Shown here one piece after another: positions 53,584-63,687 of a DNA stretch of 64,000 nt. The stretch is from Pseudoalteromonas sp. 3D05 (GTDB taxonomy: Bacteria; Pseudomonadota; Gammaproteobacteria; Enterobacterales; Alteromonadaceae), in the NCBI RefSeq assembly GCF_002723455.1, contig NZ_PDUS01000010.1, positions 79,874-143,873 of the forward strand, read 5' to 3'. A model generated the notes under the pieces. The model saw nothing but the letters and a program-made list of their open reading frames with translations. It did not search any database and was not told the DNA's origin. The position numbers and the translations under genes are program-made. The number at the start of each line of letters is the position of its first letter. Positions within the stretch are counted from its first letter, which is position 1.

Positions 53584-54170
53584 TCGGATAGTTCTCTCAC
53601 AGAAGGATCACTCAATAACTGATCAATCTTACTTATTTGCTGCTTTGGCAGTTCAGGTAAGTTATCAAGACCAGTTAACGAAAAATAATCTAAAAATTGT
53701 TTTGTCGTTGCATAAAGAGCTGGTTTTCCAGGAACTTCTTTATAACCAACGACGTGTACCCACTCTCTTTCAAGCAGGGATTTCATTATACCAGAACCCA
53801 CAGCGACACCCCGTACTTGTTCTATCTCACCACGGGTAATTGGCTGGCGATAAGCTATCAATGACAGCGTTTCTAATAAGGCACGTGAATATTTTGGAGC
53901 ACGCTCTTGGAATAAGTTACTTAACCAAGGTGCTAGGCTTTCACAAGCTTGAAAACGATAACCACTTGCGACTTCAACCAAACGGATACCACGTGTTTGG
54001 TAATGTATTTGAATATGCTCTATCGCTTGATTCACGCGTGCCATAGACACACTCAAATCAATTAATACGGTGTCTTTAATGTATCGTTTATTTAATGGTT
54101 TTGGCGCAACAAAAATCGCTGCTTCAATGATCTCAATGAGCTGCTCATCACTTACTCGTTTTGTTGCCAT
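53580..54170 (-). CDS. scpB: Segregation and condensation protein ScpB
   Basis: A 196-residue winged-helix kleisin-associated protein that works with SMC/ScpA in chromosome segregation. The blocks [39 protein letters not shown] and [20 protein letters not shown] are diagnostic. It is coupled to rluB downstream. The expected scpA partner is not seen immediately upstream, where a 148-base gap precedes an unrelated lipoprotein gene. Confidence 0.94.
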   Translation of the reverse strand: MATKRVSDEQLIEIIEAAIFVAPKPLNKRYIKDTVLIDLSVSMARVNQAIEHIQIHYQTRGIRLVEVASGYRFQACESLAPWLSNLFQERAPKYSRALLETLSLIAYRQPITRGEIEQVRGVAVGSGIMKSLLEREWVHVVGYKEVPGKPALYATTKQFLDYFSLTGLDNLPELPKQQISKIDQLLSDPSVRELSE

Positions 54171-54267
54171 CTATAAAACCATAAATTAATTTTCGCGGAA
54201 CTGATTAACCACTCATTATGACAGAATACACCGATTGTTGGAAAAATTATTATCTAAAAACCCAAAA

Positions 54268-54297
54268 AAAATGCCAGCGACTATGCTGACATTTTAT
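54268..54297 (-). terminator. Terminator after the EF-hand lipoprotein gene
   Basis: On the reverse strand aatgtcagc / gctggcatt pair with one U-G wobble around a 6-base loop and lead into a T-rich run. The forward strand would have a C-A mismatch, so it works best for the reverse gene. Confidence 0.75.
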
Positions 54298-54318
54298 GTT
54301 TTATTGGAAAAATTTTAA

Positions 54319-54840
54319 TTAACTGTTTTTCAACATTTCAAGCGCTTCATCTTCAGCCACTTCACTACCGTGTGCTCTGATGTAGCTCATAAACTCATTT
54401 TTGCTCACACGCTTATCTTTATTAGCATCTATATAACCAAAGTGGTTTGCGATGTCATCGTCATTTGCTTCAACAACAGAAATATACCCATTGCTGTCGT
54501 TGTCTAAAGAAGAGAAATTACTTTCAATAGGGTCAAATTTAGCTATCTCTGCTTTGAAAGCTGATTCACTCACTTCACTATCAGTGGCTACTTTACCTGT
54601 ATTTAGCTGAGTATAAGTTGAAAACTCCTCACGACTAATTTGCTCATCCATATTGGTATCAATATTAGAGAAATGTGACCAAATGTCATCATCGTCGGCT
54701 TCTACTTTTGAAATATATCCATCGTTGTCATTATCTAGACTACCAAAATCACTGCTGATTTTGTCCATTGATGCATTTGATGAACACGCACTCAGGGTAA
54801 GAGCAGCCAAAATAGTAGATGCGAGTGTTAACTTTTTCAT
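54319..54840 (-). CDS. EF-hand calcium-binding lipoprotein
   Basis: A 173-residue lipoprotein (MKKLTLASTILAALTLSACS). Four EF-hand loops follow in two pairs: DNDNDGYISKVEADDDD, DTNMDEQISREEF, DNDSNGYISVVEANDDD and DANKDKRVSKNEF. The two pairs look like an internal duplication. The ATG with GGAA upstream was chosen over a frame ten codons longer. It probably binds calcium in the periplasm or at the outer membrane; partner unknown. Confidence 0.88.
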   Translation of the reverse strand: MKKLTLASTILAALTLSACSSNASMDKISSDFGSLDNDNDGYISKVEADDDDIWSHFSNIDTNMDEQISREEFSTYTQLNTGKVATDSEVSESAFKAEIAKFDPIESNFSSLDNDSNGYISVVEANDDDIANHFGYIDANKDKRVSKNEFMSYIRAHGSEVAEDEALEMLKNS

Positions 54841-54996
54841 AAGAGATTCCTTGTAATAAATTAAATTCACTTAATTAAATACAAGTACCAAGCCACAATT
54901 TTTATCATTAAAAATCAACAGTATACAGCAAGGTAAAATTTAAACCTGAAGAAACCATAAAAACTTTTCAGCTTTCCTGTAAAAGTTTCACACACA

Positions 54997-55023
54997 AAAA
55001 AAGCGCTGTATAAGCGCTTTCTT
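54997..55023 (-). terminator. Rho-independent terminator after the DUF3718 gene
   Basis: aaagcgct / agcgcttt form an 8-bp stem with a 5-base loop and long A/T runs on the outside, 16 bases past the stop codon. Confidence 0.88.
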
Positions 55024-55038
55024 AATCAAATATTGCTA

Positions 55039-55470
55039 TTAGATAGCAGCGTTTTGGTAACGCTTAACAAAATCAGTCACCACTTCACCATTACAACGCA
55101 GTGAGTTTAAGTTACCGATTTTTGCCCTAACTGGCTCAAGACCTTTTTTAACAGCTGTAATACACAATTGCGTTTCAGTTTGGTCATTTTCAGCAAATAC
55201 TTGAATCATTTTTACGTCGCGGTTTTTCATTTCAACTTTTTTAGCAATTGAACGAATATCTTCACCATTACACAAAATGCTTTGCGAATAGCGCGATAAA
55301 AAAATACCGTGCTTAGAAGCTACTTTGCGAGCCGCAGAGAAACCTTCATTTGCACTGATTGAACATAACTTTGATTCAATTTTTTTATCTGCACTAAAAT
55401 ATTCAGCTGCTTGAGTAACCTGTGAGAATGATACTGTTGCAACGAAAATGGCTAAAAGTTGTTTTTTCAT
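55039..55470 (-). CDS. DUF3718-like secreted protein with two Cys repeats
   Basis: A 143-residue exported protein (signal MKKQLLAIFVATVSFSQVTQA). The mature part contains two copies of a ~45-residue unit, each with an early and a late cysteine (KLCSISANEGFSAARKVA to SILCNGEDI, and QLCITAVKKGLEPVRAKI to LRCNGEVV). The repeat pattern resembles DUF3718 proteins of marine gammaproteobacteria. The ATG with AGGTCAG upstream was preferred over a longer frame. Confidence 0.75.
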   Translation of the reverse strand: MKKQLLAIFVATVSFSQVTQAAEYFSADKKIESKLCSISANEGFSAARKVASKHGIFLSRYSQSILCNGEDIRSIAKKVEMKNRDVKMIQVFAENDQTETQLCITAVKKGLEPVRAKIGNLNSLRCNGEVVTDFVKRYQNAAI

Positions 55471-55706
55471 GACTGACCTGTATAAAATGGTTTGAACGGG
55501 TTTGTTTCGCGCATTATATATACAGAAAAACACAAATCAATTGAATAATTCATTTAATTTGTTATTTAATGGAAGGTTAACAATGTTTAATAAATAATCA
55601 TCATTTGCACAACATTAAACCAACTTTACGTAATGAATAAGCACATGTATCAAGCTCATTTTGATGATAGAATTTAGCAAAACAAATACTCTTTTAGGCC
55701 AAACAT

Positions 55707-56513
55707 ATGAAAGTCATTTCTTTTAACATCAACGGGCTTCGTGCTCGTTTGCATCAACTACAAGCAATCATTGATAAACATCAACCAGATATTATCGGCT
55801 TACAAGAAATTAAAGTGCATGATGAAGCTTTTCCTTTAGACGATGTTCAAAAAATGGGGTATCACGTTTATTTCCATGGTCAAAAAGCACATTACGGTGT
55901 GGCTATGCTGTGTAAAAGTGAACCTAAGTCCGTATTTAAAGGTTTTGCTACAGACACTGAAGAGTCACAAAAACGTATGATCAGTGTAACCGTCACACAA
56001 GAAAATGGTCGCGACCTAACTGTGATGAATGGATACTTTCCTCAAGGTGACAACATCAATCACGAGACTAAGTTTCCTTATAAGCGCCAGTTTTACACCG
56101 ATCTTATGAATCACCTTGATACTAACCATAGCGCTGAGGAAGATGTCATCGTCATGGGTGATATAAATATCTCTCCGACCGATTTAGACATTGGAATTGG
56201 CGAGCCAAACCGTAAACGTTGGTTAAAAACCGGCAAATGCTCTTTTCAACCAATAGAACGCGAGTGGCTAGCCACGTTAATGAATTGGGGCTTTAAAGAT
56301 ACCTACCGTGAGCTTTACCCTGACACAGGTGAGCAATATTCTTGGTTTGATTACCGCTCCAAAGGGTTCGATGACAATCGAGGCTTACGCATCGATGTGG
56401 TACTTGCAACCCCTGCATTAGCAGCGCGCTGTACTGATGCAGGTATTGACTACGAATTAAGAGGCATAGAAAAACCGTCTGATCATGCTCCTATTTGGTC
56501 AACTTTTAGTTAA
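55707..56513 (+). CDS. xthA: Exodeoxyribonuclease III
   Basis: A 268-residue AP endonuclease and 3'-5' exonuclease for base-excision repair. The EEP fold starts [20 protein letters not shown], the metal-binding Glu is in [27 protein letters not shown] holds the Asp/Asn pair, and the catalytic His is in [12 protein letters not shown] at the C-terminus. Length is normal. It begins a run with the membrane protein and rlmA genes at 3-base or overlapping spacing. Confidence 0.95.
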   Translation: MKVISFNINGLRARLHQLQAIIDKHQPDIIGLQEIKVHDEAFPLDDVQKMGYHVYFHGQKAHYGVAMLCKSEPKSVFKGFATDTEESQKRMISVTVTQENGRDLTVMNGYFPQGDNINHETKFPYKRQFYTDLMNHLDTNHSAEEDVIVMGDINISPTDLDIGIGEPNRKRWLKTGKCSFQPIEREWLATLMNWGFKDTYRELYPDTGEQYSWFDYRSKGFDDNRGLRIDVVLATPALAARCTDAGIDYELRGIEKPSDHAPIWSTFS

Positions 56514-56516
56514 TTT

Positions 56517-57194
56517 ATGATGTTTAATAACCCTGAACTCACAGCGCTTATTAGCACGAATATGCAGTTAGTTTTATGGCTTGTGGTTGGGGTTATTGCT
56601 TGGGGTAGTTTTGATAAGGCACTTTATAAAAGCCTTATTAAAACCTCGGCACGTCAAACTGGCGCATTTTCCTGCGCAATCGTATTTTGTGTTTTATGGC
56701 AGATTAAAGCGGGTATTTTACCTGGCCTTGAACTACACATATTAGGTATCACCGCTATCACTTTAGTACTTGGTTGGCGCTTTGCCATTTTAAGTGCAAC
56801 TTTTGCAAGTGTTCTGCTTGTAGCCTTTGGTCAGCTTAGCTTGGCACAGTTGCCCTTACATTTACTATTAACAGCATTTATCCCTATACTCTTTAGCTAT
56901 TGTGTTTTTATCATTTGTTACAACCTACTACCTCGTCATTTCTTTATTTATATCTTTATCTGCAGTTTTTTATGCGCTGGGATAGTCAGTTGCGTTAAAA
57001 TAATCACTGTAAGTGCCTTTTACTATTTTTCAGGCAGCTATAATTGGTACGAATTAAGCGAAAATTACTTATACTTGTGCGCCATTATTTGGTTTCCTGA
57101 AGCGATGCTAAATGGCATGGCAATTTCAATACTTATTACTTATCGCCCGCACTGGGTGAAAACATTTTACGACAAGGATTATCTAGACTCATGA
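56517..57194 (+). CDS. Energy-coupling-factor-like membrane permease
   Basis: A 225-residue protein of six to seven membrane helices. The ends IWFPEAMLNGMAISILITYR and LGWRFAILSATFASVLLVAFG recall the CbiM/ECF permease-like proteins found alone in marine gammaproteobacteria. No ECF ATPase or T component is nearby. It starts 3 bases after xthA and overlaps rlmA by 4 bases, so the three share a transcript. Substrate not determinable. Confidence 0.65.
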   Translation: MMFNNPELTALISTNMQLVLWLVVGVIAWGSFDKALYKSLIKTSARQTGAFSCAIVFCVLWQIKAGILPGLELHILGITAITLVLGWRFAILSATFASVLLVAFGQLSLAQLPLHLLLTAFIPILFSYCVFIICYNLLPRHFFIYIFICSFLCAGIVSCVKIITVSAFYYFSGSYNWYELSENYLYLCAIIWFPEAMLNGMAISILITYRPHWVKTFYDKDYLDS

Positions 57195-57991
57195 GTCTCG
57201 CGTATCAATGCCCTTTGTGCCAATCGCCTTTGCAGCTAATTGAAAAATCACTGCGATGTGATAATAACCATACTTTCGATTATGCTAAAGAAGGCTATGT
57301 AAACCTTTTGCCTGTGCAAAATAAAAACTCAAAGCAACCTGGTGATAACCTTGATATGGTGCAAGCTCGCCGTGCGTTTTTAAGCACCGGGCACTATCAG
57401 TTTTTGCAACAAGCAATCGCGACACTGGTCGCTGAACTATCGCCAAAAAATGTAATTGATTTAGGATGTGGAGAAGGCTTTTACACACATGCAATTGCGA
57501 ACAAATGCCAAGGTAAGATGTATGGCGTTGATATATCTAAGTCTGCAATAAAATATGCCGCCAAACGCTATGAAAACTGCCAATTTAGTGTCGCTTCAAT
57601 AAGCCAAGCTCCATTTGCTGATTACCAAAGTGACGTACTTATTAGCATTTTCGCTCCTTTGTTTGAACAAGAGCTTACCCGTTTATTAAGCAAAAATGGG
57701 TCATTAATTGTAGCAAGCCCTGGCCCTTGGCACTTAAAAGAGCTAAAACAAAAAATTTATCGAGAAGTAAACGCCCATACGCCGGTAGCTGCACCACAGA
57801 ACTTTACGTTAATCCAGCAAAACTTGATTGAACAAAAGGTGAAACTTGGGTTTGAAGACGTTAAAAACCTCATCACCATGACACCGTTCGCGTGGAAGTT
57901 TAGGCCTGAACATTGGCAGGAGTTAGAAAAACAAGGTGAGCAAACTGTCACCTTATCGTTTTATATAAGTCATTTTAGAAAAGTCGACTAG
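57191..57991 (+). CDS. rlmA: 23S rRNA (guanine(745)-N(1))-methyltransferase RlmA
   Basis: A 266-residue rRNA methyltransferase. The N-terminal zinc finger uses CPLCQSPLQL and RCDNNHTFDYAKEGYVNLLP (Cys-x2-Cys, Cys and His ligands). The segment GDNLDMVQARRAFLSTGHY is diagnostic of RlmA. The SAM-binding motif is VIDLGCGEGFYTHAI. It modifies helix 35 of 23S rRNA. Translational overlap (ATGA) with the upstream membrane gene. Confidence 0.93.
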   Translation: MSLAYQCPLCQSPLQLIEKSLRCDNNHTFDYAKEGYVNLLPVQNKNSKQPGDNLDMVQARRAFLSTGHYQFLQQAIATLVAELSPKNVIDLGCGEGFYTHAIANKCQGKMYGVDISKSAIKYAAKRYENCQFSVASISQAPFADYQSDVLISIFAPLFEQELTRLLSKNGSLIVASPGPWHLKELKQKIYREVNAHTPVAAPQNFTLIQQNLIEQKVKLGFEDVKNLITMTPFAWKFRPEHWQELEKQGEQTVTLSFYISHFRKVD

Positions 57992-58021
57992 GGTTTGTTG
58001 GCCTTTCAAGGTTAACAGACC

Positions 58022-58468
58022 CTAGAGGTTTTCTCTGGTAAAAGCACGGTCCATTTTATCAAACATATCATTAAGTAAATGGGCCAGATCCGCATAACGT
58101 GGTTTATTTTTACCCAAAGACCCTTGGTAACCATTTGCCACCATTTTCGTGTGTAACTCTTTAAACCAATGTTCCATAGCAGGTTCAAGAGTTGTCTCTG
58201 CACGCTTACCTAGCCACAGAAGACCTTGTAACGGCAATGATAAAAAGAACAACGCTACTGCGATCGCCTGTGGTAAAAAATCACTACCAAGGTAATTAAT
58301 TTGCATAAATAATGTCAGCATTGCCAGTATCGGCATAACTGTAATTGCATGCTCGGTGGCTTTTATGACCTTAAACTCAGCAAATAGAGGCGCAAGTTCT
58401 TTGCGCATTGGCCACTTTTTTGCGTATTCTCGACCTGTTTGGACTTGTGACATCACACTGTTTTGCAT
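58022..58468 (-). CDS. yfbV: UPF0208 membrane protein YfbV
   Basis: A 148-residue inner-membrane protein with two central helices (AITVMPILAMLTLFMQI and FLPQAIAVALFFLSLPLQGL). The blocks GREYAKKWPMRKELAPLFAE and KPRYADLAHLLNDMFDKMD match YfbV. The second of two adjacent ATGs was chosen because GGAG lies 5 bases before it. Divergent neighbour of ackA-pta, exactly as in E. coli. YfbV has been linked to chromosome terminus organisation, function unproven. Confidence 0.93.
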   Translation of the reverse strand: MQNSVMSQVQTGREYAKKWPMRKELAPLFAEFKVIKATEHAITVMPILAMLTLFMQINYLGSDFLPQAIAVALFFLSLPLQGLLWLGKRAETTLEPAMEHWFKELHTKMVANGYQGSLGKNKPRYADLAHLLNDMFDKMDRAFTRENL

Positions 58469-58471
58469 CAT

Positions 58472-58779
58472 GACTCCTCGGTGTCGCTGGTTTAACGGTT
58501 TAACTCTTCGAGTGTACCATACTCAAAACGACATTCCTTTGTAAAATCTAATTGCTAACAAAACCTAGATAAACCTTGAGTTTAATCAATGTTATGGCTA
58601 ACGTTTTATATATGAATGCGTTAAAATAATATGCATTAAATCAACTAGACTTTAGTTTAATCATAGCTAGTAATCGGCAAATTACTATTTATCTTTAGTC
58701 ATTTGGTATGCGCTGTTGTATTTATAACCTGCGCTAGATTAATGCACACTTACTGTTATAGCCAAAATGAGACCTATTT
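58472..58779. promoter_or_regulatory. Divergent control region between yfbV and ackA
   Basis: About 310 AT-rich bases without a gene. They must hold the ackA and yfbV promoters; several TATAAT-like elements occur (for example near 58721-58728, tataacc), but no single promoter can be assigned with confidence. No perfect FNR or ArcA box was recognised. Confidence 0.4.
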
Positions 58780-59994
58780 ATGCCATTGCAATCCAATTCT
58801 CTCCACCATGTACTCGTGCTTAATTGTGGCAGCTCAAGCCTTAAATTTGCAATTATAGATGCACACTCTTCAAACGAAGTGATTTCAGGCCTCGCCGAAC
58901 GTTTAGGTTCTGATACTCCCTCCATAAAATATAAGTATCAAGGCAAGAAAAACGTGGTTGAACTGGCAAAAGGCCAAGCCCACGCTCATGCCATAGATAC
59001 GCTAGTTAAACTTATAAAAGATCACAGTCTAGCAGATAACCTGATTGCTGTTGGACACCGCGTTGTACACGGTGGAGAACATTTTACCAAGTCAGTGCTT
59101 ATTGATGAGTCTGTTATTGAAGGTATTACTAAGGCGGCTACCTTGGCCCCATTGCATGGCCACGCTAATTTATTAGGTATCGCTGCTGCGCAGGCATCGT
59201 TTACAGGGCTGCCACAAATAGCCGTATTTGATACTGCGTACCATCAAACGATGGAGCAAGTAGCCTATTTATATGCCCTGCCTTACAAGCTGTATACCAA
59301 TTACGGTGTTAGACGTTATGGCTTTCATGGCACTAGTCATTACTATGTGGCAAGTCAAACAGCCAAATTATTGAAAAAGCCGCTGGAGCATAGTAATTTC
59401 ATTAGTGCACACTTGGGTAATGGCTGTTCAGTATGCGCAATAAAAAATGGGAAAAGTGTTGATACCAGCATGGGCTTAACTCCGCTGGAAGGTTTAATGA
59501 TGGGGACTCGCAGTGGTGATATTGACCCAGGCCTATTTAATTTTTTAACATCACAATTAGATTACACAGCTACAAGAATAGATGATTTGCTCAATAAAGA
59601 AAGTGGATTACTGGGCATTAGTGAGCTATCCAACGATTGCCGCACGATTGAAGAAGCAGCTCTTGCTGGGAATGAAAGAGCGACCCTTGCACTGGACATG
59701 TTTTGTTATCGACTTGCCAAGCAAATAGCCTCATTTATGGTGCCTATACAAAGACTAGACGCACTAATTTTTACTGGAGGAATTGGCGAGAATTCAGATT
59801 TAATCCGCAGTAAAGTAATTAAACAGCTCACCTTTTTAGGTCTTGATTGCGATACACAAGCAAACTTAGACGCCCGTTTTGGTACTCAAGGTATCATCAG
59901 TTCTGAACATGCAAATACAACAGCCGTTGTTATGCCTACTAATGAAGAGTGGGTAATAGCCCAAGATGCTGCAAACATCGCACAGGAGCAATAG
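58780..59994 (+). CDS. ackA: Acetate kinase
   Basis: A 404-residue ASKHA-fold kinase interconverting acetyl phosphate + ADP and acetate + ATP. The phosphate motif [16 protein letters not shown] begins the protein. The substrate Arg is in [12 protein letters not shown], the catalytic Asp in [12 protein letters not shown], and ADENOSINE-type motifs are in [14 protein letters not shown] and [33 protein letters not shown] is also conserved. It is followed by pta one base after its stop. Confidence 0.97.
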   Translation: MPLQSNSLHHVLVLNCGSSSLKFAIIDAHSSNEVISGLAERLGSDTPSIKYKYQGKKNVVELAKGQAHAHAIDTLVKLIKDHSLADNLIAVGHRVVHGGEHFTKSVLIDESVIEGITKAATLAPLHGHANLLGIAAAQASFTGLPQIAVFDTAYHQTMEQVAYLYALPYKLYTNYGVRRYGFHGTSHYYVASQTAKLLKKPLEHSNFISAHLGNGCSVCAIKNGKSVDTSMGLTPLEGLMMGTRSGDIDPGLFNFLTSQLDYTATRIDDLLNKESGLLGISELSNDCRTIEEAALAGNERATLALDMFCYRLAKQIASFMVPIQRLDALIFTGGIGENSDLIRSKVIKQLTFLGLDCDTQANLDARFGTQGIISSEHANTTAVVMPTNEEWVIAQDAANIAQEQ

Positions 59995-59995
59995 T

Positions 59996-62149
59996 ATGGC
60001 ACGTAGAATAATGTTAGTACCTATCTCAACAGGTGTTGGTTTAACATCTGTGTCTGTAGGATTAGTCCGTGCGCTTGAGCAAAAAGCAGTAAAAGTTAAT
60101 TTTTTTAAACCTATTGCTCAACCTCGCTCAGGAGAAACAGGTCCTGAAAAATCAACACAAATTGTGACTCAAGGCTCCCCGATCAACCCGCCTACCCCAT
60201 TTGCACTTGATTATGCAGAGCAAATGATTGGTGATGGTAAAGGTGATGACCTGCTAGAAGAAATTGTTGAGCGGTTTGAAAGCACCATAAGTAATGATGA
60301 AGTAGCCATCATTGAAGGGATGGTACCAACCCGTCGTCAACCTTATGCTGGGCGAGTTAATCGTGAGATTGCACAAACCTTAGGGGCAGAAATAGTTTTT
60401 ATCCTTACCCCTGGGAGTGACAGCAACGACCAAATTGAAGATAAACTAGAAATAGCCGCAGGTTATTATGGTGGTGTTGGTCATGCACGTGTTTTAGGCT
60501 GTATATTTAACAAGGTGAACGCCCCACTTGATGAAGAAGGACGAGCTCGCGCAGATTTAGTTGACTCCCATAACCCAGATGCTTTAGAGAACGAAGTAAA
60601 CCGTTTAGCGTCATTACCATTGTTTAGAAAACACCCGTTTATGTTACTAGGCTCAATACCGTGGGATTTTGAGTTAGTTGCACCTAGGGTAAAAGATTTA
60701 AGTGCGTATCTAAAAGCAGAGGTATTGAACGAAGGTGACATGGTCCATAGGCGACTACGCCGCGTTACTTTTTGTGCACGCACAGTATCTAATATACTGA
60801 ACCACTTCACTCCAGGTGCACTACTTGTTACACCGGGTGATCGTTCTGATGTGCTTGTTGCTGCTTGTTTATCAGCAATGAACGGCACAAAAATTGGTGC
60901 TATTTTACTAACAGGCGGATTTAAACCAGAACCACGAATAATGACTTTATGTGAACAGGCAATGGCAACAGGCTTGCCAATTTTGTGCACTGAAGCCGAT
61001 ACCTGGCGCACCTCTTTGTTACTGCATAACTTCAATATGGAAGTTCCCTGTGATGACATTCAACGCATTGATAAAGTGAAATATCATAATGCTAGCTTCA
61101 TTGACTCTGATTGGTTAGATACGCTGGCAAAGAGTGTGGGGAAAACACGTAAAATGTCTCCTCCTGCTTTTAGGTATTTACTCACAGATAAAGCCCGCCA
61201 TGCTAATAAAACAGTTGTTTTACCTGAAGGTAATGAACCCCGCACCATTAAAGCAGCGGCTATTTGCGGCATGCGTGGTATCGCTAAAACAGTGCTTTTA
61301 GGTGATAGAGAAGAAATACTCCGTATCGCAGTGCAACAAGGTGTTGAACTAAATGAAAACGTAACGATTGTTGAACCACAACAGGTACTTCAAGACTATG
61401 TTGCTCCCATGGTTGAAATTAGAAAAACCAAAGGGTTAACTGAGGTTGTTGCGCTAGAGCAGCTTCAAGACAACGTCGTACTTGGTACTATGATGCTCGA
61501 ACAGGGTGTTGTTGATGGGTTAGTTTCTGGTGCTGTAAATACCACGGCAAATACCATAAGGCCACCACTACAACTAATTAAAACAGCACCGGGCTCTTCA
61601 TTAGTGTCGTCTGTATTTTTCATGCTGTTACCAGATCAAGTACTTGTGTATGGTGATTGTGCTATTAACCCAGACCCTTCAGCAGAGCAACTCGCGGATA
61701 TTGCTATTCAATCAGCAGACTCTGCAGCAGCATTTGGTATTGAGCCACGTGTGGCAATGATAAGTTACAGCACAGGCACTTCAGGCACTGGAGCTGATGT
61801 TGAAAAAGTGCGTGAAGCAACCCAGTTAGCGCAACAAAAACGTCCAGATCTTATTATTGATGGCCCACTCCAATACGATGCGGCCATTATGGAAAATGTG
61901 GCACTGAAAAAAGCACCTAACAGCCCTGTTGCAGGGAAAGCTACGGTGTTTATTTTCCCGGATTTGAATACTGGTAACACAACCTACAAAGCCGTTCAGC
62001 GAAGTGCTGATTTAATTAGTATAGGTCCCATGTTACAAGGTATGCGCAAGCCTGTTAATGATTTAAGCCGAGGGGCATTAGTGGATGATATCGTCTACAC
62101 CATTGCATTAACAGCAATCCAAGCCGAGCAAGTTGCTAATCTCAAGTAG
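59996..62149 (+). CDS. pta: Phosphate acetyltransferase (long, three-domain form)
   Basis: A 717-residue enzyme making acetyl phosphate from acetyl-CoA. The N-terminal P-loop-like domain ([20 protein letters not shown]) and DRTGG domain (about residues 220-340) are regulatory. The C-terminal ~330 residues are the catalytic PTA domain ([50 protein letters not shown]). The ATG directly after the ackA stop was used, since the longer frame lies in ackA. It forms the acetate overflow pathway with ackA. Confidence 0.96.
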   Translation: MARRIMLVPISTGVGLTSVSVGLVRALEQKAVKVNFFKPIAQPRSGETGPEKSTQIVTQGSPINPPTPFALDYAEQMIGDGKGDDLLEEIVERFESTISNDEVAIIEGMVPTRRQPYAGRVNREIAQTLGAEIVFILTPGSDSNDQIEDKLEIAAGYYGGVGHARVLGCIFNKVNAPLDEEGRARADLVDSHNPDALENEVNRLASLPLFRKHPFMLLGSIPWDFELVAPRVKDLSAYLKAEVLNEGDMVHRRLRRVTFCARTVSNILNHFTPGALLVTPGDRSDVLVAACLSAMNGTKIGAILLTGGFKPEPRIMTLCEQAMATGLPILCTEADTWRTSLLLHNFNMEVPCDDIQRIDKVKYHNASFIDSDWLDTLAKSVGKTRKMSPPAFRYLLTDKARHANKTVVLPEGNEPRTIKAAAICGMRGIAKTVLLGDREEILRIAVQQGVELNENVTIVEPQQVLQDYVAPMVEIRKTKGLTEVVALEQLQDNVVLGTMMLEQGVVDGLVSGAVNTTANTIRPPLQLIKTAPGSSLVSSVFFMLLPDQVLVYGDCAINPDPSAEQLADIAIQSADSAAAFGIEPRVAMISYSTGTSGTGADVEKVREATQLAQQKRPDLIIDGPLQYDAAIMENVALKKAPNSPVAGKATVFIFPDLNTGNTTYKAVQRSADLISIGPMLQGMRKPVNDLSRGALVDDIVYTIALTAIQAEQVANLK

Positions 62150-62158
62150 TTAGTAGAT

Positions 62159-62189
62159 GTGTAAAGTAAGCCTCTCGCTTACTTTACAC
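62159..62189 (+). terminator. Hairpin after pta, possible terminator
   Basis: gtgtaaagtaag / cttactttacac form a 12-bp perfect stem around a 7-base loop, 10 bases past the pta stop. Only ttaaat follows rather than a T run, so it may protect the 3' end or terminate weakly. Confidence 0.6.
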
Positions 62190-62349
62190 TTAAATCGTGG
62201 TTACTTCTTAAAGAGATAGGCATGCTTGCAAAATAACGCCTTGATATTAAGCCCCCTGTGAAACGCTGAATTCTTCATATTAAGGTGGCTTGGGTACAAA
62301 AACTGATAATTTAACAACTTACAGAGGTTATACCTAACTAACCCCATTG

Positions 62350-62372
62350 TTATCCACAGAAACTGTGGACAA
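62350..62372. promoter_or_regulatory. Inverted pair of DnaA-box-like 9-mers
   Basis: TTATCCACA (62350-62358) is a perfect DnaA box. TGTGGACAA (62364-62372) is a one-mismatch box in reverse orientation, 5 bases away. They lie about 75 bases before the ACT gene in a 256-base gene-free stretch. No AT-rich unwinding element or further boxes were seen, so this is a regulatory site or chance palindrome rather than an origin. Confidence 0.5.
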
Positions 62373-62445
62373 GATTACACTTTTATTCAATGCTTTTTAG
62401 CTATACTATTCAGTAAAGAAAGTTCAAATTTAATAAGGGTCTATA

Positions 62446-62838
62446 ATGTCAAAGCAAACATTACAACTCCATAGTACCGTATTTACTATACATAGCCTTG
62501 ATGTTGATAGCCCTATTCCAAGCGATTTGTTTAAAGAAAAAATTTTTTTCATCTCTAAAACCCATGATGAATTGTCTATTGTTTGCCCAAGTAGTTTTAT
62601 TATCAATAGTTTGGATGCAGAACATAATTGGCTCGCTTTGGAAGTTGTCGGCCCCTTAGGTTTTTCACTCACCGGTATTATGGCAAACATATCGGGGGTA
62701 TTAGCGAATGCCAGCATTTCAATTTTTGCATTATCTACCTACGACACTGATTATATATTAGTCAAAAAGCAGCGTATCAGCGACGCTATTAAAACATTGA
62801 AAAAAGATGGATACACTGTGCTCGAAGAGCCTACCTAA
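62446..62838 (+). CDS. ACT-domain protein (130 aa)
   Basis: A small regulatory-type protein. Its C-terminal half has the ACT pattern (WLALEVVGPLGFSLTGIMAN, then SGVLANASISIFALSTYDTDYILVK), as in CASTOR-like/DUF-ACT proteins that bind amino acids. The N-terminal half (TVFTIHSLDVDSPIPSDLF) may be a degenerate ACT repeat. No enzyme domain. Two bases separate it from the EIIA-like gene, so the two are probably co-transcribed. Confidence 0.8.
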   Translation: MSKQTLQLHSTVFTIHSLDVDSPIPSDLFKEKIFFISKTHDELSIVCPSSFIINSLDAEHNWLALEVVGPLGFSLTGIMANISGVLANASISIFALSTYDTDYILVKKQRISDAIKTLKKDGYTVLEEPT

Positions 62839-62840
62839 TA

Positions 62841-63338
62841 ATGAAACATATTGATATTTCCTTTTCACCTCAAGCACAAACTGATCGCGCTTGTTTACAC
62901 ATTACCAGCCCATTTACAGGTAAAGTGAGACCACTGAGTGATCATCCTGAACCCTTTTTCAAATTCGGCACATTGGGTCCTGGCATCATCGTAGAATTAA
63001 CGAGTCACAAAGTGTTAGCACCTTTCGATGGTATTTTAATTCAAGTAAAAAATGCAGGTACTGAGTTTATACTGCAAGCAAAAAACGGCTTAAAAATACT
63101 GATTAACTTACATATTGATCAACAAGTCGATATGCTACATACGCACATAGCCCAGTTAAATGGAAGTAAAATTGTTAAAGGACAACGGCTTGCCTATTTT
63201 GATTTACGCAATCTCAACACGCCGTTATTAGCAACCCTTACTTTATTAAATGGGCACCAACTAACGCCCATACATTACTCTTTGTCCCACGTTAGCGCGG
63301 GGATAGACACTTTATTAACGCTAACCAAGAAGAAATAA
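62841..63338 (+). CDS. EIIA-Glc-like protein lacking the phosphorylated histidines
   Basis: A 165-residue protein aligning with the glucose-specific PTS EIIA fold: SPFTGKVRPLSDHPEPFFKF, LGPGIIVELTSHKVLAPFDG and NGLKILINLHID match the core of Crr. At the position of the phosphorylated His of E. coli Crr (in LFVHFGID) there is Asn89, and the partner His of NHAFSIES is Thr74. It cannot be phosphorylated in the normal way and may act as a binding module. Between the ACT and ArsC-like genes, 1-2 bases from each. Confidence 0.7.
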   Translation: MKHIDISFSPQAQTDRACLHITSPFTGKVRPLSDHPEPFFKFGTLGPGIIVELTSHKVLAPFDGILIQVKNAGTEFILQAKNGLKILINLHIDQQVDMLHTHIAQLNGSKIVKGQRLAYFDLRNLNTPLLATLTLLNGHQLTPIHYSLSHVSAGIDTLLTLTKKK

Positions 63339-63339
63339 T

Positions 63340-63687
63340 ATGACGACCCTTTACGGCATTAGCAATTGCGACACAATTAAAAAAGCTAAAAAATATTTAA
63401 CTGATAAGAATATCGAATTTTCATTTCATGATTATCGTAAAGACGGCATTTCGAAAGAAATGGTTACCACATTTTCAGAACACATTGACTGGCAAGACCT
63501 TCTCAATAAACGAGGCACGACTTATCGTCAACTATCTGATGAACAAAAGCAAACACTCGATAAAGATAAAGCACTTGATTTATTAGTAGAGCACCCTGCA
63601 ATGATCAAACGCCCTGTGCTAATACATGCAGGCTCTTATTATTTAGGCTTTAAAGCCCAACAATATGATGAGATTTTTGCAGCATGA
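63340..63687 (+). CDS. ArsC/YffB-family reductase-like protein
   Basis: A 115-residue thioredoxin-fold protein of the ArsC/Spx/YffB group. The Cys is in [16 protein letters not shown], and [14 protein letters not shown] and [20 protein letters not shown] are conserved, the latter with the Arg-Pro of the family. YffB in E. coli sits directly before dapE, as here, where the stop overlaps the dapE start (ATGA). A true arsenate reductase is unlikely; a glutathione-dependent thiol reductase role is usual for the annotation. Confidence 0.88.
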   Translation: MTTLYGISNCDTIKKAKKYLTDKNIEFSFHDYRKDGISKEMVTTFSEHIDWQDLLNKRGTTYRQLSDEQKQTLDKDKALDLLVEHPAMIKRPVLIHAGSYYLGFKAQQYDEIFAA

